Of a DNA stretch of 64,000 nucleotides, positions 8,305-16,001 are shown piece by piece. The first letter of the stretch is position 1. Every line of letters starts with the position of its first letter. Source of the DNA: Zobellia nedashkovskayae (GTDB taxonomy: Bacteria > Bacteroidota > Bacteroidia > Flavobacteriales > Flavobacteriaceae); NCBI RefSeq assembly GCF_015330125.1, contig NZ_JADDXR010000002.1:1674001-1738000 (forward strand), written 5' to 3'. A model generated the notes under the pieces. It saw only the letters and a list, made by a program, of their open reading frames with translations. It made no database searches and was not told the origin of the DNA. The translations under genes and the position numbers were made by a program.

Positions 8305-8349
8305 AACGTGGTCTTAGGCTTATGAAAATGTAAAGCTAATGACCACGTT
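8305..8349. terminator. Bidirectional terminator between convergent genes
   Basis: The 9-bp arms AACGTGGTC (8305-8313) and GACCACGTT (8341-8349) enclose a second, imperfect inner stem (TTAGGCTT with AAAGCTAA). It lies between the convergent flavoprotein and nitronate monooxygenase genes. Flanking T and A tracts are modest. Confidence 0.55.
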
Positions 8350-8367
8350 CTTACTTTTAAGAATTTT

Positions 8368-9342
8368 TTACTTCGGATATTTCTCTAAAAGCATGATTTG
8401 ATCTTGAACAGCAGATTTAAATTCCGTTTTCAAATCAGAAATTAGGTCAGCTACGGATAGGGTGTTTTCGATTAATGCAGAGCCTTGGCCTGCGGACCAG
8501 ATGGTTTTCCATGCTTTTGCTTCGGTATCAAGCTCTTTTCCAAAGTCTATTTTAGTGTCTTTCTTCAGGTCTTCCTCGGTTATTCCAGCTGCTTTTAAAC
8601 TAGCTCCCAAGAAATTGGCATGAACGCCCGAAATGGAAGCAGTATATACCACGTCATTTGCACCGGCATCAATAATCATTTTCTTATACTCGGTTGATGC
8701 TTTGCTTTCATCGGTATTAATAAATCGGGTACCCATATAAGCTAAGTCAGCTCCCATTTGCAAGGCTGAAGCAATATCGCGACCAGTACTGATACATCCT
8801 GAAAGAATAATAGTCTTGTGAAAGAACTTCTTTATTTCCGCAACCAAAGTCATAGGGTTAATAGTTCCCGCATGGCCGCCTGCACCAGCTGCAACTAGAA
8901 TTAACCCGTCTACTCCTGCTTCTTGAGCTTTTTCTGCATGACGTTTTTTGATGATATCGTGAAATACGAGTCCGCCGTAACTGTGAATAGCATCTACAAC
9001 CATAGAAACCGCACCCAAAGAAGTAATGACAAGGGGTACTTTATGTTTTATACATAGTTTTACATCTGCTTCAAGTCTTGGGTTGGTAGGGTGAACAATG
9101 AGATTTACACCAAAAGGAGCCGCTTTTTTACCGGTCTCTTTTTCGAATTTATCAAGCTCTGTTTTTATTTCTATGAGCCATTCTTCAAAACCTTCGCTAG
9201 TACGTTGGTTCAATGCCGGAAAGGTTCCTACAATTCCATTTTTACAACATTCAACAACCAGTTTAGGCCCTGATATCAAAAACATAGGGGCGGCAATGAC
9301 AGGTAGTGCCAATTCGTTTATAAAAGAAGGTTTTGTGCTCAT
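8368..9342 (-). CDS. Nitronate monooxygenase (2-nitropropane dioxygenase family)
   Basis: FMN-dependent TIM-barrel enzyme that oxidises alkyl nitronates such as propionate-3-nitronate, or acts as a related FMN oxidoreductase. The N-terminus LALPVIAAPMFLISGP is the family opening. GAGGHAGTINP carries the conserved His, and SGCISTGRDIASALQMGADLAYMGTRF is the phosphate-binding loop. The ATG at 9340-9342 (MSTKPSF) is preferred over an in-frame TTG seven codons upstream because family members start close to the barrel. It is divergent from an acyl-CoA thioesterase-like gene, with back-to-back promoters and a palindrome between them. Confidence 0.88.
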   Translation of the reverse strand: MSTKPSFINELALPVIAAPMFLISGPKLVVECCKNGIVGTFPALNQRTSEGFEEWLIEIKTELDKFEKETGKKAAPFGVNLIVHPTNPRLEADVKLCIKHKVPLVITSLGAVSMVVDAIHSYGGLVFHDIIKKRHAEKAQEAGVDGLILVAAGAGGHAGTINPMTLVAEIKKFFHKTIILSGCISTGRDIASALQMGADLAYMGTRFINTDESKASTEYKKMIIDAGANDVVYTASISGVHANFLGASLKAAGITEEDLKKDTKIDFGKELDTEAKAWKTIWSAGQGSALIENTLSVADLISDLKTEFKSAVQDQIMLLEKYPK

Positions 9343-9408
9343 ATCATCAGTTTTTAAAAACAATTAAAAATAGCTTTAAATTTTAAGGTTAGAAATTCCT
9401 CTCTTTTT

Positions 9409-9416
9409 CAAAACTA
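9409..9416 (-). promoter_or_regulatory. -7 promoter element for nitronate monooxygenase
   Basis: Minus-strand TAGTTTTG is an exact TAnnTTTG match, predicting a leader of about 60 nt. It is only 3 bp from the opposing -7 box of the thioesterase gene. Confidence 0.55.
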
Positions 9417-9419
9417 TGC

Positions 9420-9427
9420 TATTTTTG
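9420..9427 (+). promoter_or_regulatory. -7 promoter element for the thioesterase
   Basis: TATTTTTG is an exact TAnnTTTG match 38 bases before the ATG at 9466. Polymerase here would occlude the minus-strand promoter 3 bp away. Confidence 0.55.
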
Positions 9428-9433
9428 TTATTC

Positions 9434-9447
9434 TTATGCATGCATAA
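9434..9447. promoter_or_regulatory. Perfect 14-bp palindrome, candidate operator
   Basis: TTATGCATGCATAA is identical to its reverse complement. It lies just downstream of the thioesterase -7 box, near the expected start of that transcript, and around the -33 region of the nitronate monooxygenase promoter. One bound regulator could therefore control both genes. Confidence 0.45.
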
Positions 9448-9465
9448 TAAATTAATTCATAAAAT

Positions 9466-9942
9466 ATGTACTTAAAAGACTTTGAAATACGCTGGAGCGA
9501 CGTTGATGCGAACCGCCATTTGGCCAATTCTGCTTATTTGAATTTTATGAGCCACGTGCGAATGACTTATCTAACCGAAATAGGCTTTAGCCATAAAACA
9601 TTGTTGGAAAAAGAGATAGGTCCTGTCGTTTTTTATGAGCATATGTATTATTTTAAAGAGGCTTTTCCAGGAAAACCCGTAAAAGTTTCTATGGAAATTA
9701 TGGGAATGAGCGAAGATGCCCAGTTCTTTGAATTTCATCATAATTTCTACGATTACAAGGGAAGAAATTTTGCCCATTGTGAGATGATGGGAGCATGGAT
9801 AGATTTAAAAACTAGAAAGTTAACTGGTTTAACAGATGATTTGTTAGAGAAGTTCAGTACTGTTGAAAAAGCTGAAGGTTTTAGAGTGCTTACCAAGGAA
9901 GATACTAGAAAGTTCGCTAGGACCCCAAAGGATTTGGTTTAG
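9466..9942 (+). CDS. Hotdog-fold acyl-CoA thioesterase (4HBT/YbgC type)
   Basis: Probable cytosolic thioester hydrolase. The N-terminus FEIRWSDVDANRHLANSAYLNFM carries the Asp of the 4-hydroxybenzoyl-CoA thioesterase active site (R-[WY]-x-D-x-[DN]-x-x-x-H-[LV]-x-N). One hotdog domain of 158 aa is normal for the family. The substrate cannot be inferred. The 3' end overlaps the convergent EamA gene by 26 bp. Sharing a divergent promoter region with nitronate monooxygenase hints at co-regulation. Confidence 0.88.
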   Translation: MYLKDFEIRWSDVDANRHLANSAYLNFMSHVRMTYLTEIGFSHKTLLEKEIGPVVFYEHMYYFKEAFPGKPVKVSMEIMGMSEDAQFFEFHHNFYDYKGRNFAHCEMMGAWIDLKTRKLTGLTDDLLEKFSTVEKAEGFRVLTKEDTRKFARTPKDLV

Positions 9943-10819
9943 GTTTTTTACTCGCCAAATACACTCCTAAAAAGACTAAACATCCCGCTATTATTTTAAG
10001 CGTGGTTAGTTTGTCCTGCCCTGTGGCAACCGCAAAAAGAATGCCTATTAAGGGTTGAATATATACAAAGGCACTTAATGTAGAGGCTTTGAGTTGGGTT
10101 AAGGCGAAAATATTAAATAAATAAGTGCAAAATGTAGTTCCTAAGACTACAAATACAATTTTCCATAAAGCTTCAAAAGGCAGGTTGGGCCAGTCTATGG
10201 CAATAAATTCACGATACCCGAACGGAAGGCAAATAAATATCCCCATAGTAAACAACCACTTCATAAAAGTAAACGGATGGTATTTAGCTATTAGAGTTTT
10301 TGCTCCAATCAGGTAAGAGCCGTAAAATACGGAGTTCATTAGGATAAGAAAATTCCCTAAAGGAATATTAGGGGCATCTTGTCTTGTTTCAGTTCCGAAA
10401 AAAATAAGGCCCAATGCACCTAAAAGGCCAACAAGGATGCCTACTATTTTTTGGGGAATAATTTTTTCTTTAATCAAAACTGCAGAAAGCAATACAACGA
10501 TAATAGGCGTTGTAGTAATTAGGACCGCACTGTTAATTGGAGTAGAAAGGGCAAGGCCCTTAAAGAAAACTAGCATGTTCAGACCCATTCCCAACAGTGC
10601 GCAAATAAACATTCTTGGGTAATCTTTTTTTTCTATTTTTTCTTTCGGTCCAAAAAATGAAATACTCCAGAATAATATAGATGCTCCAATAACCCGTAAC
10701 ATGATAAACCCAAATGGTTGCACATGATTTGGCATTACTCCTTTGGCAATGGTGTGGTTTAGGGCGTAAATAATCGTTGCTCCTACAGCGGCTAATATGG
10801 CGAGTGTGCGTTTATTCAA
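9917..10819 (-). CDS. EamA (DMT superfamily) transporter
   Basis: Inner-membrane protein of the drug/metabolite transporter superfamily, with about ten hydrophobic segments in two EamA halves (residues 5-140 and 155-290). The usual motifs are visible, such as a loop rich in Pro and Gly before LITTTPIIVVLLSAVLIKEKI and a final FLGVYLASKKPK. Such carriers export metabolites or amino acids; the substrate is unknown. The start codon is TTG and overlaps the stop of the upstream ArsC-like gene (shared TTGA), a sign of translational coupling. The two genes form an operon. Confidence 0.9.
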   Translation of the reverse strand: MNKRTLAILAAVGATIIYALNHTIAKGVMPNHVQPFGFIMLRVIGASILFWSISFFGPKEKIEKKDYPRMFICALLGMGLNMLVFFKGLALSTPINSAVLITTTPIIVVLLSAVLIKEKIIPQKIVGILVGLLGALGLIFFGTETRQDAPNIPLGNFLILMNSVFYGSYLIGAKTLIAKYHPFTFMKWLFTMGIFICLPFGYREFIAIDWPNLPFEALWKIVFVVLGTTFCTYLFNIFALTQLKASTLSAFVYIQPLIGILFAVATGQDKLTTLKIIAGCLVFLGVYLASKKPKPNPLGS

Positions 10820-11169
10820 TTGTGCAAGGCGTCTTTTGCCGCTTCAACTACTTTTTTGCTATTGCCCACAAAAATTTGGTCATTTACAATTATGACGGGT
10901 CGTTTAAGAAAAGTATAATGCTCTAAAATCAAATCTTTTAATTCTGCTTCTGACGGCTGTTTCTCCTTAAGTCCCATTTCTTTGTACAGACGGGCCCTTT
11001 TACTGAAAAGGGCTTCGTAGCTTCCGGCGAGTTTGTGCATTTGTTCTAGCTGTTCGGTAGTCATAGCTTCGGTTTTAATATCTTGAAGAACAACACCATC
11101 CAAAGGTTGTAGTTCTTTAAGTATACGTTTGCAGGTGTCACAGGTGCTGAGGTGGTAGATTTTTTTCAT
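10816..11169 (-). CDS. ArsC/Spx-family protein
   Basis: Thioredoxin-fold protein of the arsenate reductase/Spx group. STCDTCKRIL near the N-terminus places Cys10 and Cys13 as a CxxC redox motif. RPVIIVNDQIFVGNS carries the conserved Arg-Pro segment of the ArsC family. About 117 aa is a normal length. Members may reduce arsenate via glutathione-type thiols or act on RNA polymerase like Spx; the CxxC and the absence of ars genes leave this open. The second ATG (11169) is preferred over one four codons upstream because the protein then begins at the first beta strand. It is translationally coupled to the EamA gene. Confidence 0.85.
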   Translation of the reverse strand: MKKIYHLSTCDTCKRILKELQPLDGVVLQDIKTEAMTTEQLEQMHKLAGSYEALFSKRARLYKEMGLKEKQPSEAELKDLILEHYTFLKRPVIIVNDQIFVGNSKKVVEAAKDALHN

Positions 11170-11255
11170 CTTTCTTAACATAATTTCACTTTACAAAGAA
11201 ACCCAATTCAGTTCAATTGTACTATTTTTAACCTCCACTTTAAAACGAGAATGCT

Positions 11256-11717
11256 TTGAAAAAACTTTTTGATGTTACTTTACAGAATAGAAAACGTTTA
11301 TATAAAATATTGACTGAAACTCCCAAGGAGCAACTACTTGAAATTCCAGCGGGCTTCAATAACAATATTTGGTGGAATATAGCTCATACGGTAATTACAA
11401 CTCAGGTCTTGGTGTATAAGTTTAGCCATCTTAAAATGCGTGTTTCGGATGAACTAGTTCAAAAGTTCATGAAGGGAACCACACCTGATGGAACTGCCAC
11501 AGAAGAAGAGATGATGATAATTGCGGATTTCTTAATATCTACCTTGGAATGGATGGTTGAAGACTATGAAGCCGGTCTTTTTCAAGAATATAAGGAGTAT
11601 ACCACTAGTGCTGGAGTAACTTTAAGTTCAACGGATGATGCCCTTGCTTTTAACGCATACCATGAAGGGTTGCATACAGGTGCAATTGTTGCTTTGCTAA
11701 AAGTAGTAGGTAAATAA
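11256..11717 (+). CDS. DinB-like four-helix protein
   Basis: A 153-aa all-helical protein of the DinB/YfiT fold. Candidate metal ligands are His44 in WWNIAHTV and two histidines in the final AYHEGLHTGAIVALL segment, consistent with the three-His site of the family. Members include thiol S-transferases and uncharacterised stress proteins. The start is TTG, since the ATG five bases upstream runs into a stop at once. It is divergent from the ArsC-like gene and its end nearly touches the convergent lipoprotein gene 3 bp away. Confidence 0.82.
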   Translation: MKKLFDVTLQNRKRLYKILTETPKEQLLEIPAGFNNNIWWNIAHTVITTQVLVYKFSHLKMRVSDELVQKFMKGTTPDGTATEEEMMIIADFLISTLEWMVEDYEAGLFQEYKEYTTSAGVTLSSTDDALAFNAYHEGLHTGAIVALLKVVGK

Positions 11718-11720
11718 AAA

Positions 11721-12461
11721 TTACGATTTGCTATTGACCAAGTAAGGTTTGAGGTCTGTAAAAGGCAACGTCAAAACTATTGGGCCATCGGCATATGATG
11801 CAACTTCGTAGGGGTTGTAAAGCAATTTTATACCCTCCTCGGTAAACCCTATGTTTTCGGGGAGGTAAAACGTATCTCTTTCAAACATAAACCCGGTACT
11901 GTTAATTGGGCCTTCTAGGGGAATTTGCTCTTGGTTTCTGAATTTTTGCTCAGCAAATTGTTCAAAGTCTTTTCGGTCTTTAAAAATCTCCCAATTTTGC
12001 AGTTCTTTTGCTTTGTTTTTATCGAAATTCAAGAAATGCTGAGAACTATAGCCATGGGCACCTCCGGTAAAAATGTAAGAGTTGAGTTCCACCGAAATAA
12101 AATCTGCATTCTCATAAGAAACTTTGCCCTCTATTTTAGCTTCCCAGCTTGTGGCTTCTTCTGGATATAATTTTTTAAGTTCCCAATATCCATTACTAAA
12201 GGATTGAACAGCATCCTTAATGGAGGTAGCTTCTAGTTCATCATCATAATTAAGTGTTTCTATGATTTCCTCATCAATGGCAGTATTAATACTCTCTGCG
12301 ATTTTTGAGTTTTCCAGAGCCTTAGGAATATTAATTTCTACGTTGGGACATTCAGAACAACGGGTCTCATCAAGACTTAATGTCTCAAAGGTTAGTTTGT
12401 TCTCTTTTTGGCATCCAACAAGGACTAAAAGCAAAATGATATAGGTAACTTGGGTTCTCAT
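11721..12461 (-). CDS. DUF4163/DUF3298 (RsiV-like) lipoprotein
   Basis: Signal peptide and lipobox LVLVGCQKE point to an envelope lipoprotein. The body fits the DUF4163 plus DUF3298 arrangement of PdaC and RsiV. It includes NSYIFTGGAHGYSSQHFLNFD near the centre and a C-terminal LLYNPYEVASYADGPIVLTLPF, which is the typical DUF3298 end. In RsiV this region binds lysozyme, but here there is no adjacent sigma factor. It has 246 aa and its role is unknown. It is divergent from the metB-like gene. Confidence 0.85.
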   Translation of the reverse strand: MRTQVTYIILLLVLVGCQKENKLTFETLSLDETRCSECPNVEINIPKALENSKIAESINTAIDEEIIETLNYDDELEATSIKDAVQSFSNGYWELKKLYPEEATSWEAKIEGKVSYENADFISVELNSYIFTGGAHGYSSQHFLNFDKNKAKELQNWEIFKDRKDFEQFAEQKFRNQEQIPLEGPINSTGFMFERDTFYLPENIGFTEEGIKLLYNPYEVASYADGPIVLTLPFTDLKPYLVNSKS

Positions 12462-12547
12462 ATAGGTAGTTCATTGGGGTGAAGCAAACGATAATGGGTT
12501 ATCCAATATCAAATATAACGATAGATTTACACGAATAATTATAAAAA

Positions 12548-13702
12548 ATGAGCGAAAAAACGTTAAAATTTAATAGTAAGGCAATTCATGGAGGTCAGAA
12601 ACCGGACGCAGCTTATGGTGCGGTGATGCCTCCTATTTATCAAACGTCTACCTATGCACAGTCTACACCGGGTGGGCATAAGGGTTATGCGTATTCTAGA
12701 AGTGCTAATCCAACGAGGTCGGCCTTGGAAAATTCTTTGGCTAGTATTGAGAATGGTACCTATGGCTTGGCCTTTTCTAGTGGAATTGCGGCAATGGATG
12801 CGGTGATAAAATTGCTCAATCCTGGTGATGAAGTAGTTTCAACAAATGATTTGTACGGTGGCACTTATAGGTTGTTTAAAAGGATATTTGAGAAATTTGG
12901 AATTAAGTTCAATTTCGTAGACATGCAAAATGCCACAACGATTGAATCTGCCATTACTGAAAATACCAAACTCATATGGGTAGAGACTCCTACGAACCCA
13001 ATGATGAACATCATAGATATTAAAGCTGTTGCTCAGCTGGCTAAAAAGCATGATGTGCTAATGGCGGTAGATAATACATTTGCAACGCCTTACTTGCAGA
13101 CTCCGTTAGATTTGGGTGCTGATATCGTTATGCATTCTGCCACTAAATATTTAGGTGGACATAGTGATGTGGTTGCTGGGGCATTAATTGTGAAGGATAA
13201 AGAATTGGCCGACGAGCTCTATTTTATTCAAAATGCAAGTGGTGCTATTTGCGGCCCTATGGATAGCTTTTTGGTGTTGCGGGGTATAAAAACACTTCAC
13301 GTTCGTATGCAGCGGCATTGTGAAAATGGAGAAGCAATAGCCAACTATTTAGTGAAACATCCTAAAGTAGAAAGTGTATACTGGCCTGGTTTTGAGAGTC
13401 ACCCAAACCATGACATTGCTAAAAGTCAAATGAGTGGTTTTGGTGGTATGATTTCTTTTGTTACCAAAGGAGGTAGTTATGAAGATGCTATTAAGATTGT
13501 AGAGAAATTAGAGGTATTTACCTTGGCCGAGTCTTTAGGAGGAGTTGAAAGTTTAGCAGGGCACCCCGCCAGTATGTCCCATGGTAGTATTCCAAAGGAA
13601 GAAAGAGAAAAAAGCGGAGTTGTTGATGCATTGATACGGTTGAGTGTTGGTATTGAAGATATTGAAGACCTCATTACTGATCTTGAACAGGCAATTAATT
13701 AA
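12548..13702 (+). CDS. metB: Cystathionine gamma-synthase / trans-sulfuration PLP enzyme
   Basis: PLP-dependent fold-type I enzyme of the Cys/Met metabolism family. It either joins O-acyl-homoserine to cysteine (gamma-synthase) or cleaves cystathionine (gamma-lyase); the two are hard to separate by sequence. The PLP-binding lysine lies in SATKYLGGHSDVVAG. YAYSRSANPTR and SSGIAAMDAV contact PLP. SLGGVESLAGHPASMSH near the C-terminus is the substrate-facing signature. The length of 384 aa is typical. The start is the ATG at 12548, with a near-consensus TAGATTTA box about 18 bases upstream. It is followed by an independently promoted gdhA. Confidence 0.87.
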   Translation: MSEKTLKFNSKAIHGGQKPDAAYGAVMPPIYQTSTYAQSTPGGHKGYAYSRSANPTRSALENSLASIENGTYGLAFSSGIAAMDAVIKLLNPGDEVVSTNDLYGGTYRLFKRIFEKFGIKFNFVDMQNATTIESAITENTKLIWVETPTNPMMNIIDIKAVAQLAKKHDVLMAVDNTFATPYLQTPLDLGADIVMHSATKYLGGHSDVVAGALIVKDKELADELYFIQNASGAICGPMDSFLVLRGIKTLHVRMQRHCENGEAIANYLVKHPKVESVYWPGFESHPNHDIAKSQMSGFGGMISFVTKGGSYEDAIKIVEKLEVFTLAESLGGVESLAGHPASMSHGSIPKEEREKSGVVDALIRLSVGIEDIEDLITDLEQAIN

Positions 13703-13750
13703 ATTTTAGTGGATTTTTAAAAAAAGGGCCTATGAGTTATATAAATAACA

Positions 13751-13758
13751 TAATTTTG
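13751..13758 (+). promoter_or_regulatory. -7 promoter element for gdhA
   Basis: TAATTTTG is an exact TAnnTTTG box 33 bases before the gdhA ATG. No clear -33 partner is visible. Confidence 0.5.
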
Positions 13759-13791
13759 TCGTTATAATCAAAATTCAACAAAAATTTCGTT

Positions 13792-15135
13792 ATGGACATT
13801 AAGATTAGAGACTTCATGGAGGAAGTCAAAACGAGAAACGGGCATGAGCCCGAGTTCATTCAAGCGGTGCAAGAAGTTGCCGAAACGGTAATTCCATATA
13901 TTGCTAAGAATGAAATATATAATGGTAAGAATATTTTGTTACGAATGGTTGAGCCAGAAAGGCTTATTTCATTTAGAGTAGCTTGGGTAGATGATGAAGG
14001 AGAAATTCACGTAAATAGGGGGTATCGTATTCAAATGAATTCGGCAATAGGGCCTTACAAGGGTGGTTTGCGGTTCCATCCTTCGGTAAATGCAAGTATC
14101 TTAAAGTTCTTGGCTTTTGAACAAGTTTTCAAAAACAGTCTAACTACTTTGCCTATGGGTGGAGGAAAGGGAGGTTCTGATTTTGACCCAAAAGGAAAGT
14201 CCGATGATGAGGTTATGCGTTTTTGTCACGCATTTATGTTGGAACTTTGCCGTCATATTGGTCCTAATACAGACGTACCTGCTGGAGATATAGGTGTGGG
14301 TGCCCGTGAGATTGGATTCTTATTTGGTATGTACAAAAAAATTAGAAATGAATTTACAGGTGTTCTTACAGGTAAAGGTCTTTCTTGGGGTGGTTCTAAA
14401 ATCCGCCCAGAAGCAACAGGATATGGAACGGTATATTTTGCTCAGAGTATGCTTAAAACAAAGAATGATAGTTTTGACGGGAAAACCGTTGTTATCTCTG
14501 GTTCTGGTAATGTAGCTCAGTACGCTGCGGAGAAAGTCATTCAATTGGGAGGTAAAGTTGTTACGTTATCTGATTCTGCTGGTTATATTTATGATGCAGA
14601 AGGTATTGATGCTGATAAGTTGGCCTTTGTAATGGAATTGAAAAATAATAGACGTGGTAGAATATCAGAATATACCGAAAAGTATAAGGGTTCTGAATTT
14701 CATAAAGGCAAAACCCCTTGGGAAGTTAAATGTGATATAGCACTACCGTGTGCAACTCAAAATGAGCTGCTAGTTGGTGACGCCAAAAAGCTGATGGCTA
14801 ATGGTTGTATGTGTGTAGTTGAAGGTGCAAATATGCCTTGTGATACAGACGCTGTTCACGCATTCCATGAAGCAAAAATTTTGTTCGCTCCGGGTAAGGC
14901 TTCCAATGCTGGTGGTGTGGCCACTTCGGGTCTTGAAATGTCACAGAACTCATTGCGTATAAGCTGGACAAGAGAAGAAGTAGATGAAAGACTTCGTGAT
15001 ATTATGGAAGACATTCATGACTCTTGTATTGAATACGGAAAAGAAGAAGACGGCTTTTGTAATTATGTAAAAGGTGCAAACATTGCAGGTTTCGTAAAAG
15101 TTGCCGATGCCATGTTAGCGCAAGGTGTTATTTAA
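13792..15135 (+). CDS. gdhA: NADP-specific glutamate dehydrogenase
   Basis: Catalyses reversible reductive amination of 2-oxoglutarate with ammonia, the low-affinity route of ammonium assimilation. The substrate site is visible as PYKGGLRFHPSV and LPMGGGKGGSDFDPKG, with the catalytic Lys in the latter. The Rossmann motif GSGNVAQYAAEK near residue 240 and the TGYGTVYF segment are typical of hexameric small-subunit GDH. The length of 447 aa is normal. It is monocistronic, with its own promoter and a strong terminator. Confidence 0.96.
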   Translation: MDIKIRDFMEEVKTRNGHEPEFIQAVQEVAETVIPYIAKNEIYNGKNILLRMVEPERLISFRVAWVDDEGEIHVNRGYRIQMNSAIGPYKGGLRFHPSVNASILKFLAFEQVFKNSLTTLPMGGGKGGSDFDPKGKSDDEVMRFCHAFMLELCRHIGPNTDVPAGDIGVGAREIGFLFGMYKKIRNEFTGVLTGKGLSWGGSKIRPEATGYGTVYFAQSMLKTKNDSFDGKTVVISGSGNVAQYAAEKVIQLGGKVVTLSDSAGYIYDAEGIDADKLAFVMELKNNRRGRISEYTEKYKGSEFHKGKTPWEVKCDIALPCATQNELLVGDAKKLMANGCMCVVEGANMPCDTDAVHAFHEAKILFAPGKASNAGGVATSGLEMSQNSLRISWTREEVDERLRDIMEDIHDSCIEYGKEEDGFCNYVKGANIAGFVKVADAMLAQGVI

Positions 15136-15156
15136 AGAAACACACTATTATAATTT

Positions 15157-15190
15157 AGGCCTGTAACTTTTAAAAGTTGCAGGCCTTTTT
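15157..15190 (+). terminator. Rho-independent terminator of gdhA
   Basis: The 15-bp arms AGGCCTGTAACTTTT (15157-15171) and AAAAGTTGCAGGCCT (15172-15186), with one G-U pair, are followed by TTTT. It is almost a perfect palindrome. Confidence 0.85.
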
Positions 15191-15252
15191 ATTTCAGTAT
15201 ACACTACTTTCTATCCTGAAATTGATATGTTCAATTTCGTGCTATTTAAAGT

Positions 15253-15260
15253 TATCTTTG
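15253..15260 (+). promoter_or_regulatory. -7 promoter element for recO
   Basis: TATCTTTG matches TAnnTTTG exactly, 20 bases before the recO start. Confidence 0.5.
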
Positions 15261-15280
15261 TTGTAAAGCCACCCATATAA

Positions 15281-16000
15281 ATGCAGGTAACTACTAAAGC
15301 TATTGTTCTTACATCTATTAAATACGGTGATACAAGTTTAATTGTAAAGGCGTTTACAGAATCTGGAGGAGTAAAGTCATATCTGCTAAGAGGCGTTTTG
15401 TCCTCTAAAAAAGGGAAATTGAAAACGGCTTATTTCCAGCCACTGACCCAGTTAGAAATTGTTGCTAATCATAGGAATAAAGGGTCTTTGGAAAGTATTA
15501 AGGAAGCTAAAATAAATTATCCCTATCAGACATTACATTCAGATATTTCAAAAAATGCCATGACGTTGTTTTTGGCAGAAATGTTAGCAAACAGTATTCA
15601 TGAAGAGGAGACAAATGAATTACTTTTTGAATTCATTGAAGCCTCTTTGCAATGGTTGGATTCACAAAGCGGATTTTCTAATTTTCATATTTATTTTTTA
15701 ATTCGTCTAACCCGGTATTTGGGGTTTTATCCTGATACGCAAGAGATGGATTTTAGTTGTTTTGATTTACTAGAAGGTGAGTTTACTAACATACTTTCGT
15801 TAAATCCAATTTTAACCGGGGAGAATCTTACGTACTTTAAAACCTTCTTGGGCATAAATTTTGATGAGATACATCATATCAAAATGAATAAAAGCAACCG
15901 TCAAGAACTTTTACAATCGCTTGTACTGTTCTATGAGTTGCATTTACAGGGGTTTAGAAAACCAAAATCCCTTGCCATCTTAAACGAAGTCTTTAGCTAG
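15281..16000 (+). CDS. recO: DNA repair protein RecO
   Basis: Recombination mediator that, with RecR, loads RecA on SSB-coated single-stranded DNA and anneals strands. The N-terminal OB-fold begins MQVTTKAIVLTSIKYGDTSLIVKAFTE, with the RGVLSSKKG loop usual for RecO. The C-terminal half is helical (RLTRYLGFYPD). No CxxC zinc site is visible, as in several Bacteroidetes RecO. The length is 239 aa. The gene ends one base before the next start, so recO and the TonB receptor probably share an mRNA. Confidence 0.92.
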   Translation: MQVTTKAIVLTSIKYGDTSLIVKAFTESGGVKSYLLRGVLSSKKGKLKTAYFQPLTQLEIVANHRNKGSLESIKEAKINYPYQTLHSDISKNAMTLFLAEMLANSIHEEETNELLFEFIEASLQWLDSQSGFSNFHIYFLIRLTRYLGFYPDTQEMDFSCFDLLEGEFTNILSLNPILTGENLTYFKTFLGINFDEIHHIKMNKSNRQELLQSLVLFYELHLQGFRKPKSLAILNEVFS

Positions 16001-16001
16001 T

